Positions 8,664 to 16,501 of a stretch of DNA of 20,661 bases are shown piece after piece. Below the pieces are notes generated by a model. It was given only the letters and a program-made list of their open reading frames with translations, ran no database searches and had not been told where the DNA came from. Made by a program: the position numbers and the translations under genes. The stretch spans positions 1-20,661 of the forward strand of contig CAZAZP010000018.1 of assembly GCA_964489695.1 (NCBI GenBank), given 5' to 3'. This stretch comes from CAYUXU01 sp964489695. Its GTDB lineage: Bacteria > Bacillota_I > Bacilli_A > Erysipelotrichales > Erysipelotrichaceae. Numbering within the stretch: the stretch's first letter is position 1; each line of letters begins with the position of its first letter.

Positions 8664-9787
8664 TATTTTGCCTCCTCACTTGCTTCAGCAATGCTAATAG
8701 TTTCTTTAACAACACTGCGTTGTTTCCAAGTATTTAAGAACGATTTAGCAGAAATTAAGAGAATAATTGTTGCTTGAACTAAGTAAATTACCTCTGATGG
8801 AACATCTGTCGCGAAATTAACCATATCAGCTCCAATTCGAATATAAGCTAAAAAGAAAGCTGAAACAGGAATAAAAATTGGATTGCTTTTAGCTAAAATT
8901 GCTAGTAAAATACCATCAAAACCATAACCAGGTGATTTTTGTAGTTTGAAGGTAGTATAGCGACCTAACATTTCAACAGCACCACCAAAACCAGCTAAAG
9001 CTGTTCCAACTACTTGAGTTAAAATCACAATTGTGGCTGTATTTATACCAGCATATTTAGCGAAACGTTCATTAACGCCAGAAGCTCGTAAAGCATAACC
9101 CCATTTAGTTCGATAAATTACGAAATAAGCTATTAACACTAAGATTAGCCCGATAACTAGACCATAATGGATATTAATCCGGCCAAATTTAAATAAGACA
9201 CCCAAGTTAACGCCTTTTTTCATTGGATAAGTTTCAAGTGCAGTTGAGTCTTTATTTCTGAATAAAGTAATAAAGAGATATAAGACTAAGTGTCCGACTA
9301 CATAGTTTTGCATTAAGGAAATAACGAGCTCGGAAGTCTTAGCAACTTTATTTAAAATTGCTGGAATAAAGCCCAAAATGGCTCCTACCACGGCGCCACT
9401 AAAGAGTGCCAAGATAATTGTAATTAAAGAGGAAAAGGGAGAAATAATACCAATGCTGACAGCAACCATCATCCCTAAGAAAAAGGCTCCGTCCACCGCT
9501 AAGTTAAAACGATTAGTTTTAAATACAATTGTAATCGCTAACCCCGTAAAGAGAATTGGAATCATTGTCAAAATGACGTTACCAAATTGGCGGATATTAG
9601 TGAAAGGACCAATTAATAAGAGGCGAATAGCTTCCAAGGGGTTACTCGATACTAATGAGATAACCGCTAAAACTAAGCCCATCGCGATTAAGATGGCTAA
9701 AGCGGTTCGATACATTTCAAATCTTGTTTCAATCCGTTTAATTTTGCGACGAGTGGCATCCTGTCGTTTAATTAATCGTTCGCTCAT
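8663..9787 (-). CDS. Nucleoside ABC transporter permease (NupP-like)
   Basis: A 374-aa permease with a basic cytoplasmic N-terminus (about residues 1-27) and about 8-10 hydrophobic helices. The segment FKTNRFNLAVDGAFFLG corresponds to the conserved N-x-G motif of the first permease of BMP-type importers (YufP/NupP group). ALRASGVNERFAKYAGI (roughly 234-250) is the cytoplasmic coupling loop that contacts the ATPase. The start overlaps the ATPase stop by four bases (ATGA), and GAGG lies 8 nt upstream inside that gene. Together with the downstream permease it should form the membrane channel. Confidence 0.9.
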   Translation of the reverse strand: MSERLIKRQDATRRKIKRIETRFEMYRTALAILIAMGLVLAVISLVSSNPLEAIRLLLIGPFTNIRQFGNVILTMIPILFTGLAITIVFKTNRFNLAVDGAFFLGMMVAVSIGIISPFSSLITIILALFSGAVVGAILGFIPAILNKVAKTSELVISLMQNYVVGHLVLYLFITLFRNKDSTALETYPMKKGVNLGVLFKFGRINIHYGLVIGLILVLIAYFVIYRTKWGYALRASGVNERFAKYAGINTATIVILTQVVGTALAGFGGAVEMLGRYTTFKLQKSPGYGFDGILLAILAKSNPIFIPVSAFFLAYIRIGADMVNFATDVPSEVIYLVQATIILLISAKSFLNTWKQRSVVKETISIAEASEEAK

Positions 9788-11340
9788 TTTGCTACCTCAC
9801 TAATTTCTTCAAGACTCATGCGTTTAAGACCTAACATATATAATCCAAGTTCTTCTTCAGATAATCCGTGCGTAGTTTTAAAATAAGCGACAATTTCGCC
9901 TTCATACATCACAATCATGCTATCAGATAATTCCATAACCTCATTGATATCAGCAGACGATAATAAAACCGCTGTATTATCATCTCGCATTTTGACAATT
10001 TGATCATGCATAAATGAAGCGGTACCAACGTCGATACCGCGAGTTGGTTGATCAGCCACTAACAGCTTTAAGTCTCCAATCATTTCTCTTGCAGCAACGA
10101 CCTTTTGCATATTACCACCCGATAACATTCTAACTTCTGTAAACTTACTGTCAGTTTTAATCTGAAATTGTCCAATCAAATTTTCAGCTACCGCGTTGAG
10201 CTTTTTATAATCCATTTTAATACCTTTGTTATAAGCAGGTTGATCATAAATATTTGCAATTAAATTATCAACAATAGAAGCATTTTCCATTACACCATAG
10301 GTTAAACGATCTTCAGGGATATGATAGAGCCCTAAATCACGAATCTGTTTAATTACTAATTTTTGGGCATAAGGCTGACTAAGCAAGGTTAATGCACCTT
10401 CATAGTCAGTTCGCAAACCAGTTACGCAATCAATAATTTCGCGTTGACCATTTCCTTCTACGCCCGCAATGCCTAAAATTTCTCCAGCTCTCACTGAAAA
10501 ACTGACATTATTTACGACTCGCTTTAATTCATCATTAACAACTTTTAAATCTTTGACGTTTAAAACCACTTCAGCCGGATTAGCTGGTTGTTTTTCTACT
10601 TCGCGAATTACATCACGGCCTACCATCATTCGTGATAGTTCTGCCATCGTTACATCACTTAAGCTTCTACTTCCAACAAATTTCCCATTGCGCATAACGG
10701 TAGCTCGTGAGCAAATTTCACTAATTTCATTTAGTTTATGCGAAATAAAGATAATCGTGTGACCTTCATCCCGCAAGATTTTTAATTGATTGAATAATTC
10801 TTCAGTTTCTTGCGGAGTTAAAACCGCCGTCGGTTCATCTAAAATTAAGACTTCCGCACCGCGGATTAATGCTTTTAAGATTTCAACTTTTTGTTTACGA
10901 CCAACATCTAGCTCAGAAATCAGTTTATCCGGGTCAAGTTTCAAATTATATTTCTCAGCAACATCAATCACCATTTGGCGGGCTCGCTTGAAATCTAATC
11001 CTAAGCCTTTTTTAGGTTCCATTCCTAAAATAATATTTTCTGTGACCGTTAGGTTTTCATCCAACATAAAATGTTGGTGAACCATTCCTATTCCTTTAGC
11101 AATAGCATCTAACGGGCTTTTAATTGATATTTCTTCTCCCTTAAAAATAATCTTTCCAGAAGTTGGTTGTTCAATACCAAAAAGGATCTTCATTAAGGTT
11201 GATTTCCCAGCGCCATTTTCTCCCATTAAGGCATGAATTTCTCCTTTTTGACAAATTAGTTCAACTTTGTCATTGGCTAAGACCCCATTGGGATAAACTT
11301 TAACTATGTCACGCATTTCTAAGAATCCTGACTCAGACAT
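9784..11340 (-). CDS. Nucleoside ABC transporter ATPase, duplicated ABC domains (NupO-like)
   Basis: A 518-aa ATPase with two fused ABC cassettes, as in sugar and nucleoside importers of the RbsA/YufO type. The N-terminal half has Walker A GENGAGKST (40-48), a degenerate signature (LDVGRKQ) and Walker B VLILDEPTA. The C-terminal half has a degenerate Walker A (GVEGNGQRE), a canonical signature LSGGNMQ and Walker B LLVADQPTRGID. One catalytic and one degenerate site is normal for this class. I place the start at ATG 11340, preceded by AGGAGG about 5 nt upstream. A longer frame to 11379 would run through the intergenic hairpin and is rejected. It is preceded by a 61-nt gap that probably tunes expression relative to the lipoprotein. 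Confidence 0.95.
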   Translation of the reverse strand: MSESGFLEMRDIVKVYPNGVLANDKVELICQKGEIHALMGENGAGKSTLMKILFGIEQPTSGKIIFKGEEISIKSPLDAIAKGIGMVHQHFMLDENLTVTENIILGMEPKKGLGLDFKRARQMVIDVAEKYNLKLDPDKLISELDVGRKQKVEILKALIRGAEVLILDEPTAVLTPQETEELFNQLKILRDEGHTIIFISHKLNEISEICSRATVMRNGKFVGSRSLSDVTMAELSRMMVGRDVIREVEKQPANPAEVVLNVKDLKVVNDELKRVVNNVSFSVRAGEILGIAGVEGNGQREIIDCVTGLRTDYEGALTLLSQPYAQKLVIKQIRDLGLYHIPEDRLTYGVMENASIVDNLIANIYDQPAYNKGIKMDYKKLNAVAENLIGQFQIKTDSKFTEVRMLSGGNMQKVVAAREMIGDLKLLVADQPTRGIDVGTASFMHDQIVKMRDDNTAVLLSSADINEVMELSDSMIVMYEGEIVAYFKTTHGLSEEELGLYMLGLKRMSLEEISEVAK

Positions 11341-11350
11341 GTTCCCTCCT

Positions 11351-11388
11351 ATTAAAAATAAGCATTGTGCAAAATGCACAATGCTTAT
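11351..11388 (-). terminator. Intergenic hairpin with U-run: probable partial terminator
   Basis: Arms ATAAGCATTGTGCA (11358-11371) and TGCACAATGCTTAT (11375-11388) form a perfect 14-bp stem with a 3-nt loop. In the minus-strand transcript the stem is followed at once by UUUUAAU. It lies between the lipoprotein stop and the ATPase Shine-Dalgarno. Since the genes downstream have no other visible promoter, partial read-through or 3'-end stabilisation of the lipoprotein mRNA is the likely role, giving more binding protein than ATPase and permease. Confidence 0.75.
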
Positions 11389-11401
11389 AGTTTGTTACAC
11401 T

Positions 11402-12487
11402 TTACGGTTTAACTGTGTTTCTAATGCTTTCAATTTCTGCTGTGGTTTTACCATAAGCAGAAGAGATAGAAATTTCACCAGCAACAACTTTTTGATTTAA
11501 AGCTTCAACTTCAGCCCGAATATCGGTAGAAACTAAAGCTTCATAATACTTATTAATTGCTATACCTACACCGCCTTCAGCGATACCTAGAACTTCAACT
11601 TCACCAAATTTTAGTTCATCTTTTAAGTACAGATCAACAGCTCGGTATAATGAAGCACCTACATTTTTCAATGCGGAAGTAAGAATAACCTTAGCTAAGT
11701 CAACTTTACCAGCAGCATCTAAAATAAGTGCTTGGTCACTATCAACACCAATTGCGTATAAAGGTTTATCTGGGTGTTTTTGTGTTTCTTCAGCAGCTAG
11801 TTCGATAGCGCCCATACCAGTTCCACCTGCTACACCAAAGATGATGTCAGCGTTTTCGGTTAACATTGCTTGAGAGAGTTCTTTACCTTTAGCAGGGTTA
11901 CCCCATTCACCAGCAAATTTCCAAGAAACTTTTACATTTGGATTAGCGTATTGAGCACCTTCAATGAAGCCTAATAAGAAGTCATTGATAATTGGTAAAT
12001 CCATACCGCCTAAGAAACCTAAGACACCAGTTTCGGATAGTTTCGCTCCAACAAAACCAACTAAATAAGAAGCTTCGTTCGCTTTGTATTGAATCGAATA
12101 AACGTTATTTAGTGGATAAGTTGCATAATCAATTGTTTCGTCAAACATAATGAATTTTTTATCTGGATAAGCAGCAGCATGTTTTTCCAAATATGTTTTC
12201 ATTGTTGATGAAGAAATGATTAGATCATATTTCCCTTCAGCAGCATCCAATAACGCTGGTTCTTCTTTAGTTGTATCTGAACCGTATTCAATCAATGTAA
12301 CGTTTACTTTAGAACCAAAGTCAGTTTTAACTTTTCCCATGCCTTCCCAGGCTGAATCGTTAAATGACAAGTCCCCAATGTTACCTACCATTAATGCAAT
12401 TTCGACTTTATCAGTAGGTGTATCGGTTTTACCGCAACCAACTAATACCATAGTCAAAACTACTAGCACAGCTAATAATTTTTTCAT
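11402..12487 (-). CDS. BMP family nucleoside-binding lipoprotein
   Basis: The solute-binding component of the nucleoside importer, anchored outside the membrane. The 361-aa precursor has a lipoprotein signal peptide: Lys2-Lys3, a hydrophobic core, and lipobox LVGC with the lipidated Cys18. A Thr/Pro/Asp-rich linker follows, then a BMP/PnrA-type domain with VGNIGDLSFNDSAWEGM, GFLGGMDLP and IGVDSDQ, which match positions forming the nucleoside pocket in this family. PnrA homologues bind purine nucleosides; whether this one also takes pseudouridine is a question of interest. AAAGGAGGG sits 7 nt before ATG, the strongest site in the operon, and directly abuts an AU-only palindrome (around 12501-12517). 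The gene heads the transporter block and is followed by the hairpin at 11351-11388. Confidence 0.95.
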   Translation of the reverse strand: MKKLLAVLVVLTMVLVGCGKTDTPTDKVEIALMVGNIGDLSFNDSAWEGMGKVKTDFGSKVNVTLIEYGSDTTKEEPALLDAAEGKYDLIISSSTMKTYLEKHAAAYPDKKFIMFDETIDYATYPLNNVYSIQYKANEASYLVGFVGAKLSETGVLGFLGGMDLPIINDFLLGFIEGAQYANPNVKVSWKFAGEWGNPAKGKELSQAMLTENADIIFGVAGGTGMGAIELAAEETQKHPDKPLYAIGVDSDQALILDAAGKVDLAKVILTSALKNVGASLYRAVDLYLKDELKFGEVEVLGIAEGGVGIAINKYYEALVSTDIRAEVEALNQKVVAGEISISSAYGKTTAEIESIRNTVKP

Positions 12488-12524
12488 TTATTTTCCCTCC
12501 TTTATTTTTAAAATAAATGACATG

Positions 12525-13247
12525 TTATTCCGGAGCAATTTCGAGTGCTAATTCCATCATTTGGGTATAACCTTGCTCACGTGCTAGGCTACTTTCCGCT
12601 TCTTGCGTTAAAGCGCTATCACTAATTGTGAATAAAGCTAAGCTCCGTTTTCCCAACCGACGAGCAGTAGTATATAATCCAGCTGATTCCATTTCACCAC
12701 ATAGTACACCATACTGACGAAGTAGTTTCATGGACTCAGGGTCACGATCACCATAAAACTGATCTCCTGACATAACTGTACCAAAATGAGCTTTAAAGCC
12801 CATTTTTTTAGCTTGGTCATGAGCAGCTAATAATAAATCAAAATCAGGAGTTGGACAAAATACCGTATTACCAAATTTTCCTGTATTGATATTTGAATCA
12901 GTGCAAGCCGCAGTCGCTACAACGATATCACGTAAGCCGATATATTCTTGAGTTGCTCCCGCCGTACCAATCCGAATAATCGTTTCTACTTCATAAAATG
13001 CAAATAATTCATGGAAATAAATCATGGCTGACGGAATTCCCATCCCCGAGCCCATTACTGAGACACGTTTGCCTTTATAATAACCAGTGTAACCAAGCAT
13101 TCCTCGAACCGCATTAAATTGAGTTACATCAGTTAAATATGTTTCCGCAATAAATTTTGCCCGAAGTGGATCGCCCGGCATTAAAACCGTATTAGCGATT
13201 TGATCAGGACTAGTCGCCTCGATATGAGGCGTTGGAATATTAGACAT
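12525..13247 (-). CDS. deoD: Purine nucleoside phosphorylase, DeoD type (copy 2)
   Basis: A 240-aa hexameric-type PNP with MPGDPLRAK, AVRGMLG, MGSGMGIPS, RIGTAG, the canonical ribose-binding motif EMESAGLY (Glu185-Met186-Glu187) and Asp210 in TISD. Of the two copies in the operon this is the one with the standard Glu-Met-Glu. It lies between ribokinase (16-nt gap) and the nucleoside-binding lipoprotein (37-nt gap), and AAAGGAGGG sits just before its ATG, suggesting strong expression near the promoter. Its product ribose 1-phosphate needs a phosphopentomutase that the window does not encode. After the SD of TISD the residues differ from copy 1 (SALTQE against TDSLVE), so the two may differ in base choice. 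Confidence 0.95.
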   Translation of the reverse strand: MSNIPTPHIEATSPDQIANTVLMPGDPLRAKFIAETYLTDVTQFNAVRGMLGYTGYYKGKRVSVMGSGMGIPSAMIYFHELFAFYEVETIIRIGTAGATQEYIGLRDIVVATAACTDSNINTGKFGNTVFCPTPDFDLLLAAHDQAKKMGFKAHFGTVMSGDQFYGDRDPESMKLLRQYGVLCGEMESAGLYTTARRLGKRSLALFTISDSALTQEAESSLAREQGYTQMMELALEIAPE

Positions 13248-13263
13248 AAGCCCTCCTTTATAT

Positions 13264-14157
13264 TTATGTCAACTCGTCTAAGCGAGTTATCACCTGGTTT
13301 AAACTCGGAATCGAATTGGCGGCGCCCTTAACTTCGACCGCAATACTACTTGCTAAACTTGCTAGTTGTAAGGCTAATTCCACATCCCGCTCTTTTAATA
13401 AGGTAGCTAAGAAATAGCCAGTAAAGGTATCACCAGCAGCGGTTGTATCCACTGCAGTCGTGGGATAAGCTTTTTGTTCAAGAGTTTCTTTTTGACTAAA
13501 ATAAAGGGAACCAGCTTCTCCTAACGTCAAAATAACTTGTAAATTGGGGTAATTATCGATTAAACTCCGTCCAATCAAGTATTTATCAGTCTCATCTGTC
13601 AAAGCGGCTCCTTCAGTTTCATTAATTAACAAGTAACTAATTTTATTTAAATCTAAGGCTAAGGCATTCGCAGTTACCGGCGCTAAGTTCATAGCCACCG
13701 GAATATGTTTTTTAAATGCTTGCTCAATTAAATAATCAATTGAGGAAGTTTCATTTTGCACCAATATTATATCAGATGATGTTATCGTTGCCAAGATTTT
13801 ATCAATATATTTATGACTCAACTGATGATTAGCCCCGGGATATAAAACGATGCAATTATGACCTGATTGATCTACTTGAATAATGGCGTGACCCGTTGGG
13901 ACATCAGTTACTTCAATTTCACTCACATCGATGCCATGCTGTTTTAAGGTTTCCAATAAAAAAAGTCCATCATCACCAATACACCCTAAATGCACTACCT
14001 CAACTCCGGCTTGCGCTAAAGCGATTGATTGATTTAGACCTTTACCACCAATTAATTTTTCATAATTGAAAGAACTAATTGTCTCACCTGTCCTAGCAAT
14101 TGCAGCGACTTCGTAGACATGATCAATATTTAAAGAGCCAAAATTAAATACGCGCAT
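13264..14157 (-). CDS. rbsK: Ribokinase
   Basis: Phosphorylates ribose to ribose 5-phosphate in the cytoplasm; here the ribose would come mainly from the nucleoside hydrolases. The 297-aa PfkB-family protein has the ribose-binding FGSLNIDHV, GGKGLNQS (37-44; ribokinases normally show G-G-K-G-x-N) and the C-terminal DTTAAGDTF with the catalytic Asp. The Ala-Ala-Gly-Asp form and GGKGLNQ favour ribokinase over fructokinase. I chose ATG at 14157 with GGAGGA 3-4 nt upstream; an in-frame TTG at 14172 would place that site inside the gene. It is the first gene after the promoter and operator region, so its expression should directly reflect the repressor. Confidence 0.9.
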   Translation of the reverse strand: MRVFNFGSLNIDHVYEVAAIARTGETISSFNYEKLIGGKGLNQSIALAQAGVEVVHLGCIGDDGLFLLETLKQHGIDVSEIEVTDVPTGHAIIQVDQSGHNCIVLYPGANHQLSHKYIDKILATITSSDIILVQNETSSIDYLIEQAFKKHIPVAMNLAPVTANALALDLNKISYLLINETEGAALTDETDKYLIGRSLIDNYPNLQVILTLGEAGSLYFSQKETLEQKAYPTTAVDTTAAGDTFTGYFLATLLKERDVELALQLASLASSIAVEVKGAANSIPSLNQVITRLDELT

Positions 14158-14174
14158 AGATCCTCCGGGCAATT

Positions 14175-14190
14175 GGTTAAACGATTAACC
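14175..14190. promoter_or_regulatory. LacI-type operator palindrome (O2)
   Basis: GGTTAAACGATTAACC is a 16-bp inverted repeat with central CG; 7 of 8 base pairs match. This is the form of RbsR/LacI-family operators. It begins about 3 nt past the expected transcription start of the ribokinase promoter, a position suited to repression. The lacI-type gene lies immediately upstream. Confidence 0.65.
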
Positions 14191-14199
14191 TATGATAAT

Positions 14200-14229
14200 A
14201 TGATAATACAACCGTTTACATCCTGTCAA
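14200..14229 (-). promoter_or_regulatory. Promoter of the nucleoside salvage operon
   Basis: On the minus strand a perfect -35 TTGACA (14229-14224) is followed by an 18-nt spacer and a -10 TATCAT (14205-14200, 5 of 6 to TATAAT). The -35 starts 4 nt after the first of two TAG triplets at the end of the lacI-type gene. The transcript would start near 14193 and read through fourteen genes to psuG. Confidence 0.7.
14207..14220 (-). promoter_or_regulatory. cre-like or second LacI-family site (O1) in the promoter spacer
   Basis: On the minus strand TGTAAACGGTTGTA fits the CcpA cre pattern TGWAANCGNTNWCA except at two positions near the 3' end, and shares the AACG core with O2. Lying between -35 and -10, it would block RNA polymerase when occupied. 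It could serve catabolite repression by CcpA or be a second site for the local repressor. Confidence 0.45.
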
Positions 14230-14232
14230 CTA

Positions 14233-15243
14233 CTACCGGATTTTCTTGACACTGAACTTCTCAATTAAAGCCGGTTTTAAACAAACTGATTGTGGTGGTT
14301 GGAGTTGTTCAATATTGACTAACATCAATTCAACTGCTGTGTCACTTAAAACATTAACATCTTGTTCAACCGCGGTAATTTCTTGATCAGCAGCATAAAA
14401 CTCTAAAATATGATCATAACTAACTAATGATAACTCATCAGGTACTTTCAGCTTTACTTCATTTAAATAACGTAATAAACCAATCGTCATCATATCATTA
14501 CAAGAGAAGATTGCAGTTAAGTCTTGGGTTTGCAATAGTTGTTTCCCATTCAGATAACCAGACATTAAACGATAATCCCCGGGTAAAACATAAGCTAAAT
14601 TAGGCGTAATATTGTAATCTTTTAAAGCTTGATAATAACCTTGTAAACGTGAGTTACCATTATAGCGAGTAACTGGCGGTGCTAAACAACCAATCCGGCG
14701 ATGACCAGCTTCCAATAAGCATTTCGTTGCTTCATAAGCTCCCAAATAGTTATCAAAATAAACTTTATTAATCGCTATGTCCTCATAAACACGATCAATC
14801 ATAATAGCCGGAATAGTTAACTCTTTTAAACGCTCCGCCAAAACATCGGTCTCGAGTGCTTCATTGCTCGGGCAAATAAATAATCCCGCGACGCCAAAAG
14901 CCACCAAATGATTAATTAACCAGATATCATCCGCTGGTTGCTCATTACTACAAACAATAAATAGCGCAAAGCCATAACTTCGTAAATTCTGTTCTAATTG
15001 CTGAGCTAAAGCCGAAAAAAATAAATTTTCTAAATCAGGTAAAATCAAGCCGAAAATCCGACTTTCTTTAGTGGCTAATGTAATCGCCGCTTGATTAGCT
15101 TGATAATTAAAGCGTTTAGCTAAACTTAAAATCTCATTTTTTTTACTCGCGGAAATTCGATTTGGTCGATTATTTAAGACTAATGAGACAGTTGTGGTAG
15201 AAACATTGGCCATCTTTGCTAAATCTTTTAAAGTAATGCTCAT
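14233..15243 (-). CDS. LacI-family transcriptional repressor
   Basis: A 336-aa repressor with an N-terminal helix-turn-helix and hinge (LKDLAKMANVSTTTVSLVLN, residues 5-24, then SASKKNEILSLAKRFNY) and a periplasmic-binding-protein-like effector domain. It ends directly at the -35 box of the salvage operon, so it most likely represses that operon through the palindrome at 14175-14190. The effector is probably ribose or a nucleoside-derived compound, as for RbsR or CytR, but this is inference. ATG at 15243 is required to keep the DNA-binding domain, yet no Shine-Dalgarno precedes it. This points to low-level, coupled translation after the M20 gene 9 nt upstream. Local or global roles beyond this operon cannot be judged. 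Confidence 0.9.
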   Translation of the reverse strand: MSITLKDLAKMANVSTTTVSLVLNNRPNRISASKKNEILSLAKRFNYQANQAAITLATKESRIFGLILPDLENLFFSALAQQLEQNLRSYGFALFIVCSNEQPADDIWLINHLVAFGVAGLFICPSNEALETDVLAERLKELTIPAIMIDRVYEDIAINKVYFDNYLGAYEATKCLLEAGHRRIGCLAPPVTRYNGNSRLQGYYQALKDYNITPNLAYVLPGDYRLMSGYLNGKQLLQTQDLTAIFSCNDMMTIGLLRYLNEVKLKVPDELSLVSYDHILEFYAADQEITAVEQDVNVLSDTAVELMLVNIEQLQPPQSVCLKPALIEKFSVKKIR

Positions 15244-15252
15244 ATTGAAAAT

Positions 15253-16443
15253 TTAACAACCTTGAAAATTTAAAACAAACATTAGCATTAAACCTACATT
15301 ATATTTTAAACTAGCCTCATCTAAATCAAAGTATTGATTATGGTGCTCTGCCCCACTACCAAAAGATTTATTACCCGCACCAACTAAAGCAAAAAACGTT
15401 GGAGCTAACTCTTGATAATGCGCAAAAGTCTCAGACGCATACCATTTAGTTTCTGGTTGATTAACTAGTTCAGGAAATAAACATAAACCAAGTTTGGCAA
15501 TATCATTTAATGAAGCATCATTATTAACTGGATGTAAAGCTAGTTCAGTTGAAGGTAAAAAATTAACTTTAGCTAAGTGAGCCTGAGCGATTAACGCCGT
15601 GACTTGCTTAAAAACCGTTAAAGCCTTTGCGCCAGCGGTTTCATCAAAGAAGCGCAAAGTTCCACCAACTTTAACTTTTTCGGGGAAGACGTTTAAGGCC
15701 TCTCCCCCTTGAATTTGGGTTAAACCTAGGGTAACGGTTTTGTCCACCGGTAACTGATTAATCCAAGCTGAAGCTAAATTTGTTAAGATATTAGCCGTCG
15801 CGAAAATCGGATTAATCGAGAGATCAGGTCTCGAGCCGTGACCGCCTTGACCTAAGACTTCAAATTCAATTCGGGCTAAACCTGACATCACGGAACCACT
15901 ATTTAAGCCAACTTGACCGGTAGGTAAAGTTGCTAGTAAATGGGCTCCATAAACTGCATCAAATTGAAATTGCTTTAAAGTCTCAACCATAGGTAAGATT
16001 CCGCTATGGGTTTCTTCGCCCTCTTCAAAAATAAATATTAGCTTACCTGTTAACTGGTCCTTTATTTCCATTAAAATCTCGATCACGGTTAAAAGCGTTG
16101 CCATATGCCCATCATGCCCACAAGCATGCATTACTCCCGGAACAGTTGAAACGCAAGTGCGTTTATTGGTTAAATTACTTTCGGTTTCTTGCACTGGTAA
16201 AGCATCAATATCAGTCCGTAAACCAATCGTTTTTCCAGGTTTTCCGGTCTCTAAAACCAAAATAAAGCCCGTGCTATTTGGTACTTCAATTAGAGGTAAA
16301 TGATATTTCGCTAATTGTTTTTTTAAATAGTTGGCAGTTTGGATTTCTTGACCCGATAATTCTGGATGATTGTGTAAATACCGGCGTTGCTTTATTAATT
16401 CTTCTTCATACTTTAAAATTAATGACTTTATTTGTTGTTCCAT
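15253..16443 (-). CDS. M20 family metallo-amidohydrolase (M20D type)
   Basis: A 396-aa cytoplasmic metallohydrolase of the aminoacylase/hippurate hydrolase/N-acetyl-diaminopimelate deacetylase group. Motifs are HNHPELSGQE (24-33), GLRTDIDALP, HACGHDGH with ligands Cys108 and His110, FEEGEE with the catalytic/metal Glu143-Glu144 (usually FQPAEE), AHLL with His168, and the dimerisation-domain GGHGSRPD. The C-terminal GAEHHN carries the last metal-site histidine. The substrate is an N-acyl amino acid or small peptide amide, but I cannot say which. I prefer ATG at 16443 (AGGTG 6 nt upstream) to the in-frame GTG at 16452. It probably shares a transcript with the downstream lacI-type gene; a functional link to nucleoside salvage is not evident. 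Confidence 0.88.
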   Translation of the reverse strand: MEQQIKSLILKYEEELIKQRRYLHNHPELSGQEIQTANYLKKQLAKYHLPLIEVPNSTGFILVLETGKPGKTIGLRTDIDALPVQETESNLTNKRTCVSTVPGVMHACGHDGHMATLLTVIEILMEIKDQLTGKLIFIFEEGEETHSGILPMVETLKQFQFDAVYGAHLLATLPTGQVGLNSGSVMSGLARIEFEVLGQGGHGSRPDLSINPIFATANILTNLASAWINQLPVDKTVTLGLTQIQGGEALNVFPEKVKVGGTLRFFDETAGAKALTVFKQVTALIAQAHLAKVNFLPSTELALHPVNNDASLNDIAKLGLCLFPELVNQPETKWYASETFAHYQELAPTFFALVGAGNKSFGSGAEHHNQYFDLDEASLKYNVGLMLMFVLNFQGC

Positions 16444-16460
16444 CTGTTTCACCTAGACGT

Positions 16461-16488
16461 ATATTAACATAATTGAAACTATTTGAAA
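16461..16488 (-). promoter_or_regulatory. Weak candidate promoter for the M20 gene
   Basis: On the minus strand TTTCAA (16488-16483) and TAATAT (16466-16461) are separated by 16 nt. The -35 match is poor. It is the best candidate in the 105-nt divergent gap between the M20 gene and the plus-strand membrane protein gene. Confidence 0.3.
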
Positions 16489-16501
16489 ATAAGCGGATTG
16501 C

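Noticed and set aside
9378..9803. Plus-strand open frame of 141 codons
   Set aside because: It is antisense to the ABC permease gene, has no ribosome binding site and repeats the composition of the reverse frame.
9784..11379. Longer ABC ATPase starting at 11379
   Set aside because: The extra 13 codons run through the intergenic hairpin and U-run; the ATG at 11340 has AGGAGG at proper spacing and fits family length.
12501..12517. AU-only palindrome before the lipoprotein Shine-Dalgarno as a riboswitch or thermosensor
   Set aside because: Only A and T bases in a short stem; such palindromes are expected by chance in AT-rich spacers, and no conserved aptamer is visible.
12216..12551. Plus-strand open frame of 111 codons
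   Set aside because: It lies antisense to the lipoprotein signal and N-terminal region, with no promoter, no Shine-Dalgarno and no recognisable motif.
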